A stretch of 64,000 bases of DNA from contig NZ_LT629692.1 in assembly GCF_900100885.1 (NCBI RefSeq), positions 2,170,001 through 2,234,000 on the forward strand. Reading direction: 5' to 3'. Positions 8,841 through 17,042 of this stretch are shown here, piece after piece. This stretch comes from Microbacterium pygmaeum. GTDB taxonomy: Bacteria > Actinomycetota > Actinomycetes > Actinomycetales > Microbacteriaceae. Positions within the stretch are counted from its first letter, which is position 1. Each line of letters starts with the position of its first letter. Both the position numbers and the translations under genes were made by a program. Under the pieces are notes generated by a model. That model searched no databases. It saw nothing but the letters and a program-made list of their open reading frames with translations, and was not told where the DNA came from.

Positions 8841-10040
8841 TCAGCTCATGGCGGCGAGGCGGGATGCCGCATCCTCGAGCACCTCGACACGCTTGCACGC
8901 CGCGAACCTGACCAGGCTCGCGTAGTCCGCAGCGTGCTCCGCCGAGACGAACGCGGTCAGGGGGATCGCGACGACACCCGCGCGCGCGGGGAGCGTTCGG
9001 CAGAACTCGGCGGCATCCGTCGCGCCCACAGCCGCAGCATCCACCACCGTGAAATACGAGCCGGCCGGCTCGGACACCGCGAAACCTGCCGCTCGCAGAC
9101 CTGCGCCCAGGAGGTCGCGCTTGGCGCGCAGGGTCGTGGCGATACCGCGGAAGTACGCGTCGGGTAGTCGGAGACCGGTCGCCGTCGCCGGCTGGAACGG
9201 CGCGCCGTTCACGTAGGTGAGGAACTGCTTGACCGCCAGCACGGCATCCACGAGGTCGGACGGTCCGCTGATCCAGCCGATCTTCCAGCCCGTCGTGGAG
9301 AAGGTCTTCCCGCCGGAGGAGATCGTGAGGGTGCGCTCCCAGGCGCCCGGCAGCGTCGCGAGGGGGACGTGCGGCTGGTCGAAGATGAGGTGCTCGTAGA
9401 CCTCGTCGGTGACGATCAGCGCTCCGTGCTGCTCGGCGAGGCGGACGACCTCGGCCCGCAGTTCGGCGGAGAAGACCGCGCCGGTGGGGTTGTGGGGATC
9501 GTTGATCAGGATGATCCGGGTGCGATCGGTGACCGCATCGCGCAGCCGATCCAGATCGGGCTGGAAGTGCGGCCACCGCAGCGGCACCGGAACGAGACGC
9601 GCGCCGGTGAGGGCCACGACCGCGGCATACGAGTCGTAGTACGGCTCGAAGACGACCACCTCGTCGTCGGGGCCGTCGACCAGCGCGAGGAGGGTTGCAG
9701 CGAGCGCTTCCGTGGCACCCGCGGTGACCACCACATCGCGGTCGGGGTCGACGTGCAGACCGTAGAAGCGCTCCTGGTGTTCGGCGATGGCGTGCCGCAG
9801 GTCCGGGATGCCGCGCCCCGGCGGGTACTGATTGACGCCGTTCGCGATCGCCGCCCGGGCGTCGGAGAGCACTTCGGCGGGTCCGTCCTCGTCGGGGAAG
9901 CCCTGGCCGAGGTTGATCGCACCGGTTTCGGCCGCCAGGGCCGACATCTCGGCGAAGATGGTGGGACGGGTGGAGCCGTCCGTGCCGATGAGGCCCGCAC
10001 CCGCGAGGGTTCGCCGCCAGGATCCGGAAATCTCACGCAT
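8841..10040 (-). CDS. PLP-dependent aminotransferase, class I/II
   Basis: A 399-residue fold-type I aminotransferase. Seen: INLGQGFPDEDGP near residue 42, NDPHNPTGAVF, the PLP-ring Asp of VTDEVYEH (about 212), the Schiff-base Lys near 245 in SSGGKTFSTTGWKIGW, and a C-terminal RFAACK substrate-carboxylate Arg. The GQGFPDEDGP signature is shared with kynurenine/glutamine transaminases and with actinobacterial DapC-like enzymes. A nitrilase-family amidase lies next door, and in the glutamine-transaminase/omega-amidase pathway such an amidase handles the 2-oxo acid made by the transaminase, so the pairing is suggestive. ATG 10040 lies 6 nt behind TAGCGT (10047-10052), a leaderless layout. Confidence 0.87.
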   Translation of the reverse strand: MREISGSWRRTLAGAGLIGTDGSTRPTIFAEMSALAAETGAINLGQGFPDEDGPAEVLSDARAAIANGVNQYPPGRGIPDLRHAIAEHQERFYGLHVDPDRDVVVTAGATEALAATLLALVDGPDDEVVVFEPYYDSYAAVVALTGARLVPVPLRWPHFQPDLDRLRDAVTDRTRIILINDPHNPTGAVFSAELRAEVVRLAEQHGALIVTDEVYEHLIFDQPHVPLATLPGAWERTLTISSGGKTFSTTGWKIGWISGPSDLVDAVLAVKQFLTYVNGAPFQPATATGLRLPDAYFRGIATTLRAKRDLLGAGLRAAGFAVSEPAGSYFTVVDAAAVGATDAAEFCRTLPARAGVVAIPLTAFVSAEHAADYASLVRFAACKRVEVLEDAASRLAAMS

Positions 10041-10178
10041 CCGATCACGCTACTTGGCCCGCGACGGCAGGACACCCGACAGCGTCACATCGGTTGCATA
10101 GATCAATCCCATCCGCGGCATAAGAAACCCACAGCAACCGACGGCAGGGTCGGTAGTGACAGCATGAAGGAGCATCCC

Positions 10179-11807
10179 ATGACCGAGAACCAGGGCGAAC
10201 GCCCCGCAGACCCCGCACCCGAAACCCCCGCGGACACCGCTCAGCCGGCCGACGCAGTGCAGCCGGCGGCAGAGGCGCCGCAGGCGTTGCAGGCATCGCA
10301 GACGCCTTCCGTGCCTCAGGCGCCCTCGGCGCCCCAGGCTCCCGCAGGCCAGGCACCCGCATGGCAGCCGCCGCACCCCGGCGCCCGTCCGGCCGGATAC
10401 CCTGCCTACCCCCAGCAGGCTCAGCAGCCCTACGGCGCGCCGCGTCCGCAGGGATACGCGGGTCAGCCCGCCCCGGCGCCGCAGTACTCCTCCGCATTCG
10501 GTGCCGCCGGTGCTCCCCGCCCCGAGCTCAACCAGACGCAGCCCACCGTCCCGTTCGACCGTTCCGCGACCGGGACGGTTCCCACCACCACGGCCGCGCC
10601 CAGGAAGAAGTCGGGTGCCGGCAAAGTCGTCGGCCTGATCGTCGCTGCGGCCATCGTGGGCGGCGCCGCCGGGCTCGGCGGTGCGTACGCCGGGGTCAAT
10701 CTCTTCTCTCCGGCCGGCACCAGCCCGGCGGCAGGTCCCTCGACGGTCACCGTCAACAACGACGACTCCGTGAACCAGACCACCGCGATCGCGGCGAAGG
10801 TCACCCCGAGCGTCGTGACGATCTCGGCCACCGGCGGCAACTCCGGCGGAACGGGTTCGGGCGTCGTCCTCACCGAGGACGGCTATGTCGTCACCAACAC
10901 GCACGTCGTGACCCTCGACGGAGCCACCGCCGACGCCACCATCCGCGTGACCACCTCCGACGGCCAGGTCTATGACGCCGAGGTCGTCGGCACCGACCCG
11001 ACGTACGACCTGGCGGTCATCAAGCTGGTGGATGCCTCGGGCCTGACCCCGATCGAGTTCGCCGACTCGTCCGAGCTCAACGTCGGGGATGAGACCATCG
11101 CGGTCGGTGCGCCCCTCGGGCTGTCGAACACCGTGACGACCGGCATCGTCAGCGCGCTGAACCGCTCCATCCAGATCGCATCGTCGGCCGCGCCGGATTC
11201 GAGCGACTCCGACGCCGACCAGGCACCCGAGCAGGAGAACGGCGACAACGGTCCGTTCACGTTCGACTTCGGTCAGGGTCAGACCTCGACCCCCAGCGCA
11301 TCGATCTCGATCGCGGTCATCCAGACCGATGCGGCGATCAACCCGGGCAACTCCGGGGGAGCGCTCGTGGACGGCGACGGCAAGCTCATCGGAGTGAACG
11401 TGGCGATCGCCACGGCCGGCGGCACCGGCGACGGCGGCTCCGGATCCATCGGGGTCGGCTTCTCGATCCCGTCGAACATCGTCCAGCGCGTGACGGACGA
11501 GATCATCGACACCGGTGCGGCCACTCACGGTCTTCTCGGCGCGAGCGTGCAGGATGCGGCATCCGCCGAGGGTTCCACCACCACGGGCGCCTTGATCGCC
11601 GAGCTCGTCGACGGAGGCGCGGCACAGGCCGGCGGTCTCCAGGTGGGCGACGTCGTCACCGCCTTCAACGCAGTGCCCGTCACGGACGCCACCGACCTGA
11701 CCGCCCAGGTGCGCGCGGCCGCCGCCGGCAGCGACGCGACGGTCACGCTGGTCCGCGACGGCAAGACGCAGACCATCGACGTCACGCTGGGCGAGCTGGC
11801 CCAGTAA
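10179..11807 (+). CDS. Membrane-anchored HtrA/DegP-type serine protease with PDZ domain
   Basis: A 542-residue trypsin-fold protease of the actinobacterial PepD/HtrA type, probably for extracytoplasmic protein quality control. Order: a cytoplasmic low-complexity region rich in Pro, Ala and Gln (1-145), one transmembrane helix (about 149-176), the protease domain with H242 (TNTHVV), D277 (YDLAVI) and S392 (NPGNSGGAL), an acidic loop near 335-360, and a PDZ domain from about 440 to the end. The frame is open far upstream, but AAGGAG at 10167-10172 stands 6 nt before ATG 10179, which decides the start; an ATG at 10164 would add five residues. It is followed by the hairpin at 11858-11896. Confidence 0.93.
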   Translation: MTENQGERPADPAPETPADTAQPADAVQPAAEAPQALQASQTPSVPQAPSAPQAPAGQAPAWQPPHPGARPAGYPAYPQQAQQPYGAPRPQGYAGQPAPAPQYSSAFGAAGAPRPELNQTQPTVPFDRSATGTVPTTTAAPRKKSGAGKVVGLIVAAAIVGGAAGLGGAYAGVNLFSPAGTSPAAGPSTVTVNNDDSVNQTTAIAAKVTPSVVTISATGGNSGGTGSGVVLTEDGYVVTNTHVVTLDGATADATIRVTTSDGQVYDAEVVGTDPTYDLAVIKLVDASGLTPIEFADSSELNVGDETIAVGAPLGLSNTVTTGIVSALNRSIQIASSAAPDSSDSDADQAPEQENGDNGPFTFDFGQGQTSTPSASISIAVIQTDAAINPGNSGGALVDGDGKLIGVNVAIATAGGTGDGGSGSIGVGFSIPSNIVQRVTDEIIDTGAATHGLLGASVQDAASAEGSTTTGALIAELVDGGAAQAGGLQVGDVVTAFNAVPVTDATDLTAQVRAAAAGSDATVTLVRDGKTQTIDVTLGELAQ

Positions 11808-11857
11808 GCCTCAGCTGCGCCCCGCAGGACGGTCGAGCGCAGCGCTCCGACCGGATC

Positions 11858-11896
11858 AGGACGCCACCCCGCGATAGGCTCGCGGGGTGGCGTCCT
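11858..11896 (+). terminator. Perfect 17-bp hairpin, terminator of the protease gene overlapping the next promoter/start
   Basis: Arms 11858-11874 and 11880-11896 are perfectly complementary, with a 5-nt loop at 11875-11879, followed by TTCTC. It is placed as a terminator for the protease gene. The loop and first arm base contain TAGGCT (11875-11880), a TAnnnT -10 box exactly 6 nt before the GTG (11887) of the next gene, and that GTG lies inside the right arm. Confidence 0.7.
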
Positions 11897-13140
11897 TCTC
11901 GTTCGGCGCGGGGAACGCGCGCAAGATCGCGAGCATCCCGCTCTATGCCCTGGGCCGCATCGCCACGCTGGCTCTTGCGCGCCGGGCCGGTACATGGGTG
12001 TTCGGCTGCGGCATCGGGATCGGCGACGGGGCGCTCGCCCTGTGGAACGAGGTCGCGGCGCACGGACACCCTGCGGTGTGGCTGGTCGGCAGCGACCGAG
12101 AGGCGGCGGATGCGGCGGCTCGCGGCATCCCGTCTCTTCGGAAGACCTCGCTGCGCGGCTTCCTCGCGACGGCCCGCGCAGAGGTGGTCGTCCTCACGCA
12201 CGGCTTCGGCGACGTGAACCGCTACGCGGTCTCGGGTGCCTATCTGGTGCAGCTGTGGCACGGGATCCCGCTCAAGCGCATCGGCCTGGACTCCCCGGAG
12301 ACGGTGCGCAGCGCCCTGCTGCCCCGATCCCGAGCCGTGCGCGGACTCCTGCGGTGGATGTACCGGTCGGCGACGCAGCGGATCCGACTGCTCCCCGCCG
12401 CATCGCACCTCGTGCGCGGACGACTGGAATCGGCGTTCGGACTCGCCGAGGACCGTGTCGTGGTGACCGGTGAGCCACGCGTGGACGTGCTCTCGCAGGA
12501 CACTCCGCAATCGCGTCGGGCGACGGCTCGCGACGGGATCCGCCGGGCCGTCGGCCCCGTCGATCCGGCGACGAGATCGGTGCTCTATGCGCCGACGTGG
12601 CGTGACGGGGCTGCGGATCCGGCCGTGCCGTCCGAAGCGGAGTGGTCCTCGATCCTCGAGGTCCTGGAGCGCCGCGATGCGGTCCTGCTGGTCCGCTCCC
12701 ATCCGCTCGGTGCGGGCGAGTACGTCCCGCCGGTGCGCTCCGACCGTGTGCGCATGCTCGGGTCCGATCTGATCCTCGATGTCACGCCGCTGCTGCCCGG
12801 GCTGGACGCCCTCGTGACCGACTACTCGTCGCTCGCATTCGACGCCGCGCTCGTCCCGCTGCCGGTCATCTTCCTGGCCCCTGACGTCGAGGACTACGTC
12901 CGCAGCCGCGGCCTGTACGGCGCGTACGCGGACGTCGCCGGCGAGGACTGGGCGAGGACCTGGACCGATGCCGCAGCGCAGCTGGACGCGCTGTTGGGCG
13001 ATGAGACCGAACGTCGTGCGCGGATCGAGGCGTCCGAACGCCGGAGCGACCGCGTGCACGCCTTCCGCGACGGGGGGAACACGCGCAGGGTGTACCGTGC
13101 GATCCTGGCCGGGACTGCACCGATGGAGGAACACCGATGA
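11887..13140 (+). CDS. CDP-glycerol glycerophosphotransferase family protein (TagB/TagF-like), first copy
   Basis: A 417-residue GT-B enzyme of the CDP-glycerol glycerophosphotransferase family, which adds glycerol- or other polyol-phosphate units to teichoic-acid-like wall polymers at the inner face of the membrane. Diagnostic motifs are LVQLWHGIPLKRIG (acceptor side), YAPTWRDG, RSHPLG and VTDYSSLAFDAAL. The start is GTG 11887, 6 nt behind TAGGCT, which fits a leaderless mRNA. The TGA overlaps the ATG of the next gene, a close relative. Whether it primes or polymerises, and with which alditol-phosphate, cannot be told. Confidence 0.88.
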   Translation: MASFSFGAGNARKIASIPLYALGRIATLALARRAGTWVFGCGIGIGDGALALWNEVAAHGHPAVWLVGSDREAADAAARGIPSLRKTSLRGFLATARAEVVVLTHGFGDVNRYAVSGAYLVQLWHGIPLKRIGLDSPETVRSALLPRSRAVRGLLRWMYRSATQRIRLLPAASHLVRGRLESAFGLAEDRVVVTGEPRVDVLSQDTPQSRRATARDGIRRAVGPVDPATRSVLYAPTWRDGAADPAVPSEAEWSSILEVLERRDAVLLVRSHPLGAGEYVPPVRSDRVRMLGSDLILDVTPLLPGLDALVTDYSSLAFDAALVPLPVIFLAPDVEDYVRSRGLYGAYADVAGEDWARTWTDAAAQLDALLGDETERRARIEASERRSDRVHAFRDGGNTRRVYRAILAGTAPMEEHR

Positions 13141-14615
13141 TCGATGCCCGCTTCGCCACGCAGGACGGTGCGACGCTGATCCTGACCGGCACGGGTGCGC
13201 GACCTGCCGCCGTCGAGCTCGTCGGCGCGCGCGCCCGCGTCGCGGCGAGCCTGACGGGACGCGGCAAGACGTGGCGTGCGGTGCTCCCGCTTCGCGCATC
13301 CCGCTGGGGCGGCCAGGAGCTTCCGCTGCCGGTGGGCGCCTACGAGGTGCGGATCGACGGTGCGGACGACGCCGGTGCCGGCGTCCGGATCGAGGCGGTG
13401 CCGACGACGCAGCTGGGCACCCTGAGGGCATCGTTGGAGGATTCCCTGCTCACCGTCGGTCCGCCGATCGATCCCGCGTACGACTCGGGCGAGGGGCAGG
13501 ATGCGCTGGAGCGCCGCTATGCCACCCGACCGGCCGCCTTCGAGAACGCCGTGTTCTTCGAGAGCTTCTACGGCCGCAACGCCAGCTGCAATCCACTCGC
13601 GATCGATCGCGAGCTCGCGCGCCGTGCGCCGGGAGTCACCCGCTACTGGAGCGTCGTGGACCTGTCCGTCGCCGTGCCGGAGGGTGCGATCCCGGTCGTG
13701 GACGGCAGTCCGCAGTGGTGGCGAGCACGGGGGAGCGCGCGCCTGCTCGTGGTCAACGACTGGCTGCGTCGCCGGTTCGTCCGCCGGCCCGGTCAGGTCG
13801 TCGTGCAGACCTGGCACGGCACGCCGCTGAAGCGTCTGGCGCTGCACCGTCCCGGGTTCGATCCGCGACGGATGGCCGCCGTGGTCAAGGAATCGTGGCG
13901 CTGGAACGTGCTGCTCGCCCAGAATCCCTATGCCGCCCGGATCCTCGGGAAGGCGTACGCGTTCCTGTCCCGGCCGGTGTGGGTCGAAGGCTATCCGCGC
14001 AACGACATCCTGGTCACGGGCGACGGGCGCGCGACCCGCGAGGCGCTCGGGATCGGACCGGACGAGCGGGTGCTGCTGTATGCGCCGACCTGGCGCGACG
14101 ACCGGCAGGAGATGGTCGATTTCATCGACCCCGCAGCGCTGGCCGAGGCCGCCGATGCGGTCGTGCTGGTGCGCGGACACTCCCGCACGCTGCTGCCCGG
14201 CCGGGATGCGGAGGGGCCGCGCGTCATCGACGTCACCGGGTTCCCCGACACGTCGCTCCTGCTGCTGGTCGCCGACGCGCTGATCACCGACTACTCGTCG
14301 GTGATGTTCGATTTCAGCGTGACGGGCAAGCCGATGTACTTCCTCGTTCCCGACATCGAGCGGTACCGCGGCGAGCTGCGCGGGTTCTACTTCGATCTCC
14401 CGGCCCACGCGCCCGGTCCCGTGGTCAGCTCGCAGGATGAGCTGCTGGCGGCGCTGGGTACCGACTCGTCGTCGACGTATGCGGCGAAGTACGCCGAGTG
14501 GCGCGAGAAGTTCAACGCCCGAGACGACGGACGCGCGGCCGATCGCGTGGTCTCGCGCATCATCGACCAGGGCTTCATCGAGATCGAGGACGCGCCGGCG
14601 CCGGAACCGGGTTAG
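13137..14615 (+). CDS. CDP-glycerol glycerophosphotransferase family protein, second copy
   Basis: A 492-residue relative of the preceding gene, translationally coupled to it through an ATGA overlap. The first 100 or so residues are a beta-rich extension without the GT-B motifs; the catalytic part follows with VVQTWHGTPLKRL, YPRNDIL, YAPTWRDDRQEM, RGHSRTLLP and ITDYSSVMFDFSVTGKP, all conserved in TagF-type polymerases. The longer form with an extra N-terminal domain resembles polymerases more than primases, so this may be the chain-extending partner of the upstream protein; that division of labour is inference. The stop overlaps the GT2 gene's stop on the other strand by 3 nt. Confidence 0.88.
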   Translation: MIDARFATQDGATLILTGTGARPAAVELVGARARVAASLTGRGKTWRAVLPLRASRWGGQELPLPVGAYEVRIDGADDAGAGVRIEAVPTTQLGTLRASLEDSLLTVGPPIDPAYDSGEGQDALERRYATRPAAFENAVFFESFYGRNASCNPLAIDRELARRAPGVTRYWSVVDLSVAVPEGAIPVVDGSPQWWRARGSARLLVVNDWLRRRFVRRPGQVVVQTWHGTPLKRLALHRPGFDPRRMAAVVKESWRWNVLLAQNPYAARILGKAYAFLSRPVWVEGYPRNDILVTGDGRATREALGIGPDERVLLYAPTWRDDRQEMVDFIDPAALAEAADAVVLVRGHSRTLLPGRDAEGPRVIDVTGFPDTSLLLLVADALITDYSSVMFDFSVTGKPMYFLVPDIERYRGELRGFYFDLPAHAPGPVVSSQDELLAALGTDSSSTYAAKYAEWREKFNARDDGRAADRVVSRIIDQGFIEIEDAPAPEPG

Positions 14616-15703
14616 GGCAGCGGCGTGTTGCGATCGCCCAGACGCGAGGTGTCGACAGTGTCGTGAGCGCCTCGGATCACGCCCCCGAGGAATCCAGCGC
14701 CCCACGCCAGGTGCATCGTCGGCAGGACCGCGAGCGTCCACAGCTTGTCGCGCCAGCCGCGCCCGCCGCCCGGCCCGATCGCGACGGCGAGGATGAGCAG
14801 CGCGTACGCGAGGACCGGGAGGTAGATCGCGGATGCCGCCACCGACCACCAGCCGGAGAGCAGTCCGGCGAGCTGAGCCAGCGCGAGCAGGATGCTCAGG
14901 ATCAGCACGATCACGAGCGCGGGTGGCGCGAAGAACCGCACCGAGTTGCCGCGCCCATACCGGCGGACGAGTTCTCCGCGCCAGCGCCCGGTCGCCGAGA
15001 ACTGGCGCACCAGCCGCGACCAGCTCTCCCGGGGCCAGTACGTCACCGCCAGCGTCGGGTCGAACCACACGCGGTACCCGGCACGCCGGATGCGCAGGTT
15101 GAGCTCCCAATCCTCGCCGCGGCGGATGCTTTCGTCGAAGAGTCCCACCTCGTCCAGCACAGCGCGGCGGAGCACGCCGAGGTACGCCGACTCCGCCTCG
15201 CCCTCCTGGGTGCCGCCGTGGTACGCGCCGCCGCCGAGACCGATCGGCGAGTTGTATGCACGCGCGACCGCGCGCTGGAAGGGCGTGCGCCCGTCTGCCT
15301 TCATGACTCCGCCGACGTTCGCGGCCCGGACGCGATCGAGGGTCTCCAGGGCGCGACGGGTGTAGCCGGGCTCGAGCTCCGAATGGGCGTCGACCCGGAC
15401 GATCGTGGGGTAGCGCGCGGCGCGGATCGCCCGATTCAGCCCGATCGGGATGTCGGCATCGGGATTGTCGACCAGCATGATGCGGTCGTCTTCGGCCAAG
15501 GTGCGCGCCAGCTCGGTCGTTCCGTCTGTCGAGGGAGCGAGTGCCAGGACGAGCTCGATCGGCGCGTCCACGTCCTGCGCCAGCACCGTCTGAACGGCTC
15601 GCGCGAGGTAGCCGCGTTCGTTCAGCACCGGCATCACGAACGACACCCCGGCAGAGGGGGGAACGACGGGCGCGTCCTTGCGTCCCGGCTGCTCGACGTG
15701 CAT
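14612..15703 (-). CDS. Glycosyltransferase family 2, membrane-associated
   Basis: A 363-residue inverting glycosyltransferase with the GT-A fold: SFVMPVLNERGYLARAV at the N-terminus, VDAHSELEPGY in place of the metal-binding DXD, and the catalytic-base region RGEDWELNLRIRRAGY. Hydrophobic stretches at about 255-280, 285-312 and 325-345 anchor it in the membrane. Overall layout resembles succinoglycan ExoA-like enzymes. It sits among polyol-phosphate transferases, so it probably builds the same cell-surface polymer or its linkage unit. It is divergent from the third transferase gene across only 41 nt. Donor and acceptor are unknown. Confidence 0.88.
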   Translation of the reverse strand: MHVEQPGRKDAPVVPPSAGVSFVMPVLNERGYLARAVQTVLAQDVDAPIELVLALAPSTDGTTELARTLAEDDRIMLVDNPDADIPIGLNRAIRAARYPTIVRVDAHSELEPGYTRRALETLDRVRAANVGGVMKADGRTPFQRAVARAYNSPIGLGGGAYHGGTQEGEAESAYLGVLRRAVLDEVGLFDESIRRGEDWELNLRIRRAGYRVWFDPTLAVTYWPRESWSRLVRQFSATGRWRGELVRRYGRGNSVRFFAPPALVIVLILSILLALAQLAGLLSGWWSVAASAIYLPVLAYALLILAVAIGPGGGRGWRDKLWTLAVLPTMHLAWGAGFLGGVIRGAHDTVDTSRLGDRNTPLP

Positions 15704-15744
15704 CCGTCGATCATGTCACGCGGGCCCGCCGGTATCCTGACAGC

Positions 15745-17022
15745 GTGGCCCTGATCTCGGATGCGAAGAAGGCCGCGGCGCTGCTGCGGAAGGCGCTCAC
15801 GAACCGCTCGGCCGTGGGGGACGTGCGCCGGACGCTTTCTCGCCGGCCGCAGCATCCGGCCCACCACTACCGTGTCGCGGTCTACTTCGCCGACGGCGCG
15901 GTGAACATGTATCAGATGCGTCAGTGGTACAAGCCCCTCGCCGAGCTCGCGAAGATCTGGCCGGTGGTCGTGCTCAGCCGCAACCCGACCGGTGCCCGCG
16001 CGCTGCTGGCCGAGGACTCGCCCCCGGTGGCGTTCGTCCCGACCGTTCGAGATCTCGAGGCGTTCCTTGCCACCCAGGACATCCGGGTCGTGCTGTACGT
16101 CAATCAGAACACCCGGAACTTCCAGATGTTCCGGTACGGCCGCCGCTGGCATGTGTTCATCAATCACGGCGAGTCCGACAAGATGTACATGACGACCAAC
16201 CAGTACAAGGCGTACGACTACGCCTTCATCGCAGGCCCCGCTGCGCGCGAGCGGCTGTCTCGGGTCCTCTGGGACTACGACCTGGACGAGCGTGCCATCG
16301 AGATCGGCAGACCGCAGGCCGACCACTATTCCGGCGCACTGCCCTACACCCCCGACGAGCGCACGGTCGTGCTGTACGCGCCGACGTGGGAGGGCGATCG
16401 CCCGTCGGCGCACTACGGTTCGATCGTCAGTCACGGCGAGGCGCTCGTGGCCGCGCTCCTTTCGACCGACCGCCATCGCGTGATCTATCGTCCGCACCCG
16501 CGATCCGGGGTGGTGCGCGAGGAGTACGGCGCCGCGAACCGTCGCATCATCGCGGCACTGGCGGCGGCGAACGCGGCGGACGCCGGCGCGCAGCACGTGT
16601 TCGATGACGGGCCCGACCTGGGCTGGCAGCTCGCCGCCGCCGATGTCGCCGTCGTCGACATCTCGGCGATGGTCTACGACCGCCTTGCCGCCGATCGTCC
16701 GCTGCTGGTGACACGGCCGGCCGACCCCGAGGCGCTCATCGACACGCACGGCTATCTGTCGGCATGCGAGTGGCTGGATGCCGCGCACGCGACCGACATC
16801 GTCGCTGAGACCGACCGCGTGCTCGGCGACGGCGAGGCGGTCGAGCGGCTCGAGGAATGGGTCGCCCATTACTTCGGCGACACGTCGCCCGGCGCTGCGA
16901 CGGAGCGCTTCCACTCCGGCATCCGCCACCTGATGCGCGAATGGGATCGGTGGCATGCCCTCTCCGCCGACACCGACGAGGACGACGAGCTGGAATCGGA
17001 AGAGGCCGAGCTCGACGACTGA
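15745..17022 (+). CDS. CDP-glycerol glycerophosphotransferase family protein, third copy
   Basis: A 425-residue divergent member of the same family: NHGESDKMYM replaces the usual WHGTPLK motif, but VVLYAPTWEGDRPSAHYGS, YRPHPRSG and VVDISAMVYDRLAADRPLLV are present. The altered acceptor motif suggests a different step from the two copies upstream. The frame is open to 15541, but GTG 15745 lies 6 nt behind TATCCT (15733-15738) and avoids the divergent GT2 gene, so it is chosen. The last 15 residues are almost all Asp and Glu. It converges on the maltokinase gene. Confidence 0.82.
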   Translation: MALISDAKKAAALLRKALTNRSAVGDVRRTLSRRPQHPAHHYRVAVYFADGAVNMYQMRQWYKPLAELAKIWPVVVLSRNPTGARALLAEDSPPVAFVPTVRDLEAFLATQDIRVVLYVNQNTRNFQMFRYGRRWHVFINHGESDKMYMTTNQYKAYDYAFIAGPAARERLSRVLWDYDLDERAIEIGRPQADHYSGALPYTPDERTVVLYAPTWEGDRPSAHYGSIVSHGEALVAALLSTDRHRVIYRPHPRSGVVREEYGAANRRIIAALAAANAADAGAQHVFDDGPDLGWQLAAADVAVVDISAMVYDRLAADRPLLVTRPADPEALIDTHGYLSACEWLDAAHATDIVAETDRVLGDGEAVERLEEWVAHYFGDTSPGAATERFHSGIRHLMREWDRWHALSADTDEDDELESEEAELDD

Positions 17023-17042
17023 TCGGATCCCGATCCCGCGGG

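Noticed and set aside
10084..10110. A further CGTCACA at 10085 as an ECF41-type promoter before the protease
   Set aside because: Sixteen nt later the sequence is ATCC, not NGTC, so only the -35-like half matches.
15541..15744. Longer start for the third glycerophosphotransferase gene
   Set aside because: The extension overlaps the divergent GT2 gene and is Arg-rich, while GTG 15745 has a TATCCT box 6 nt upstream.
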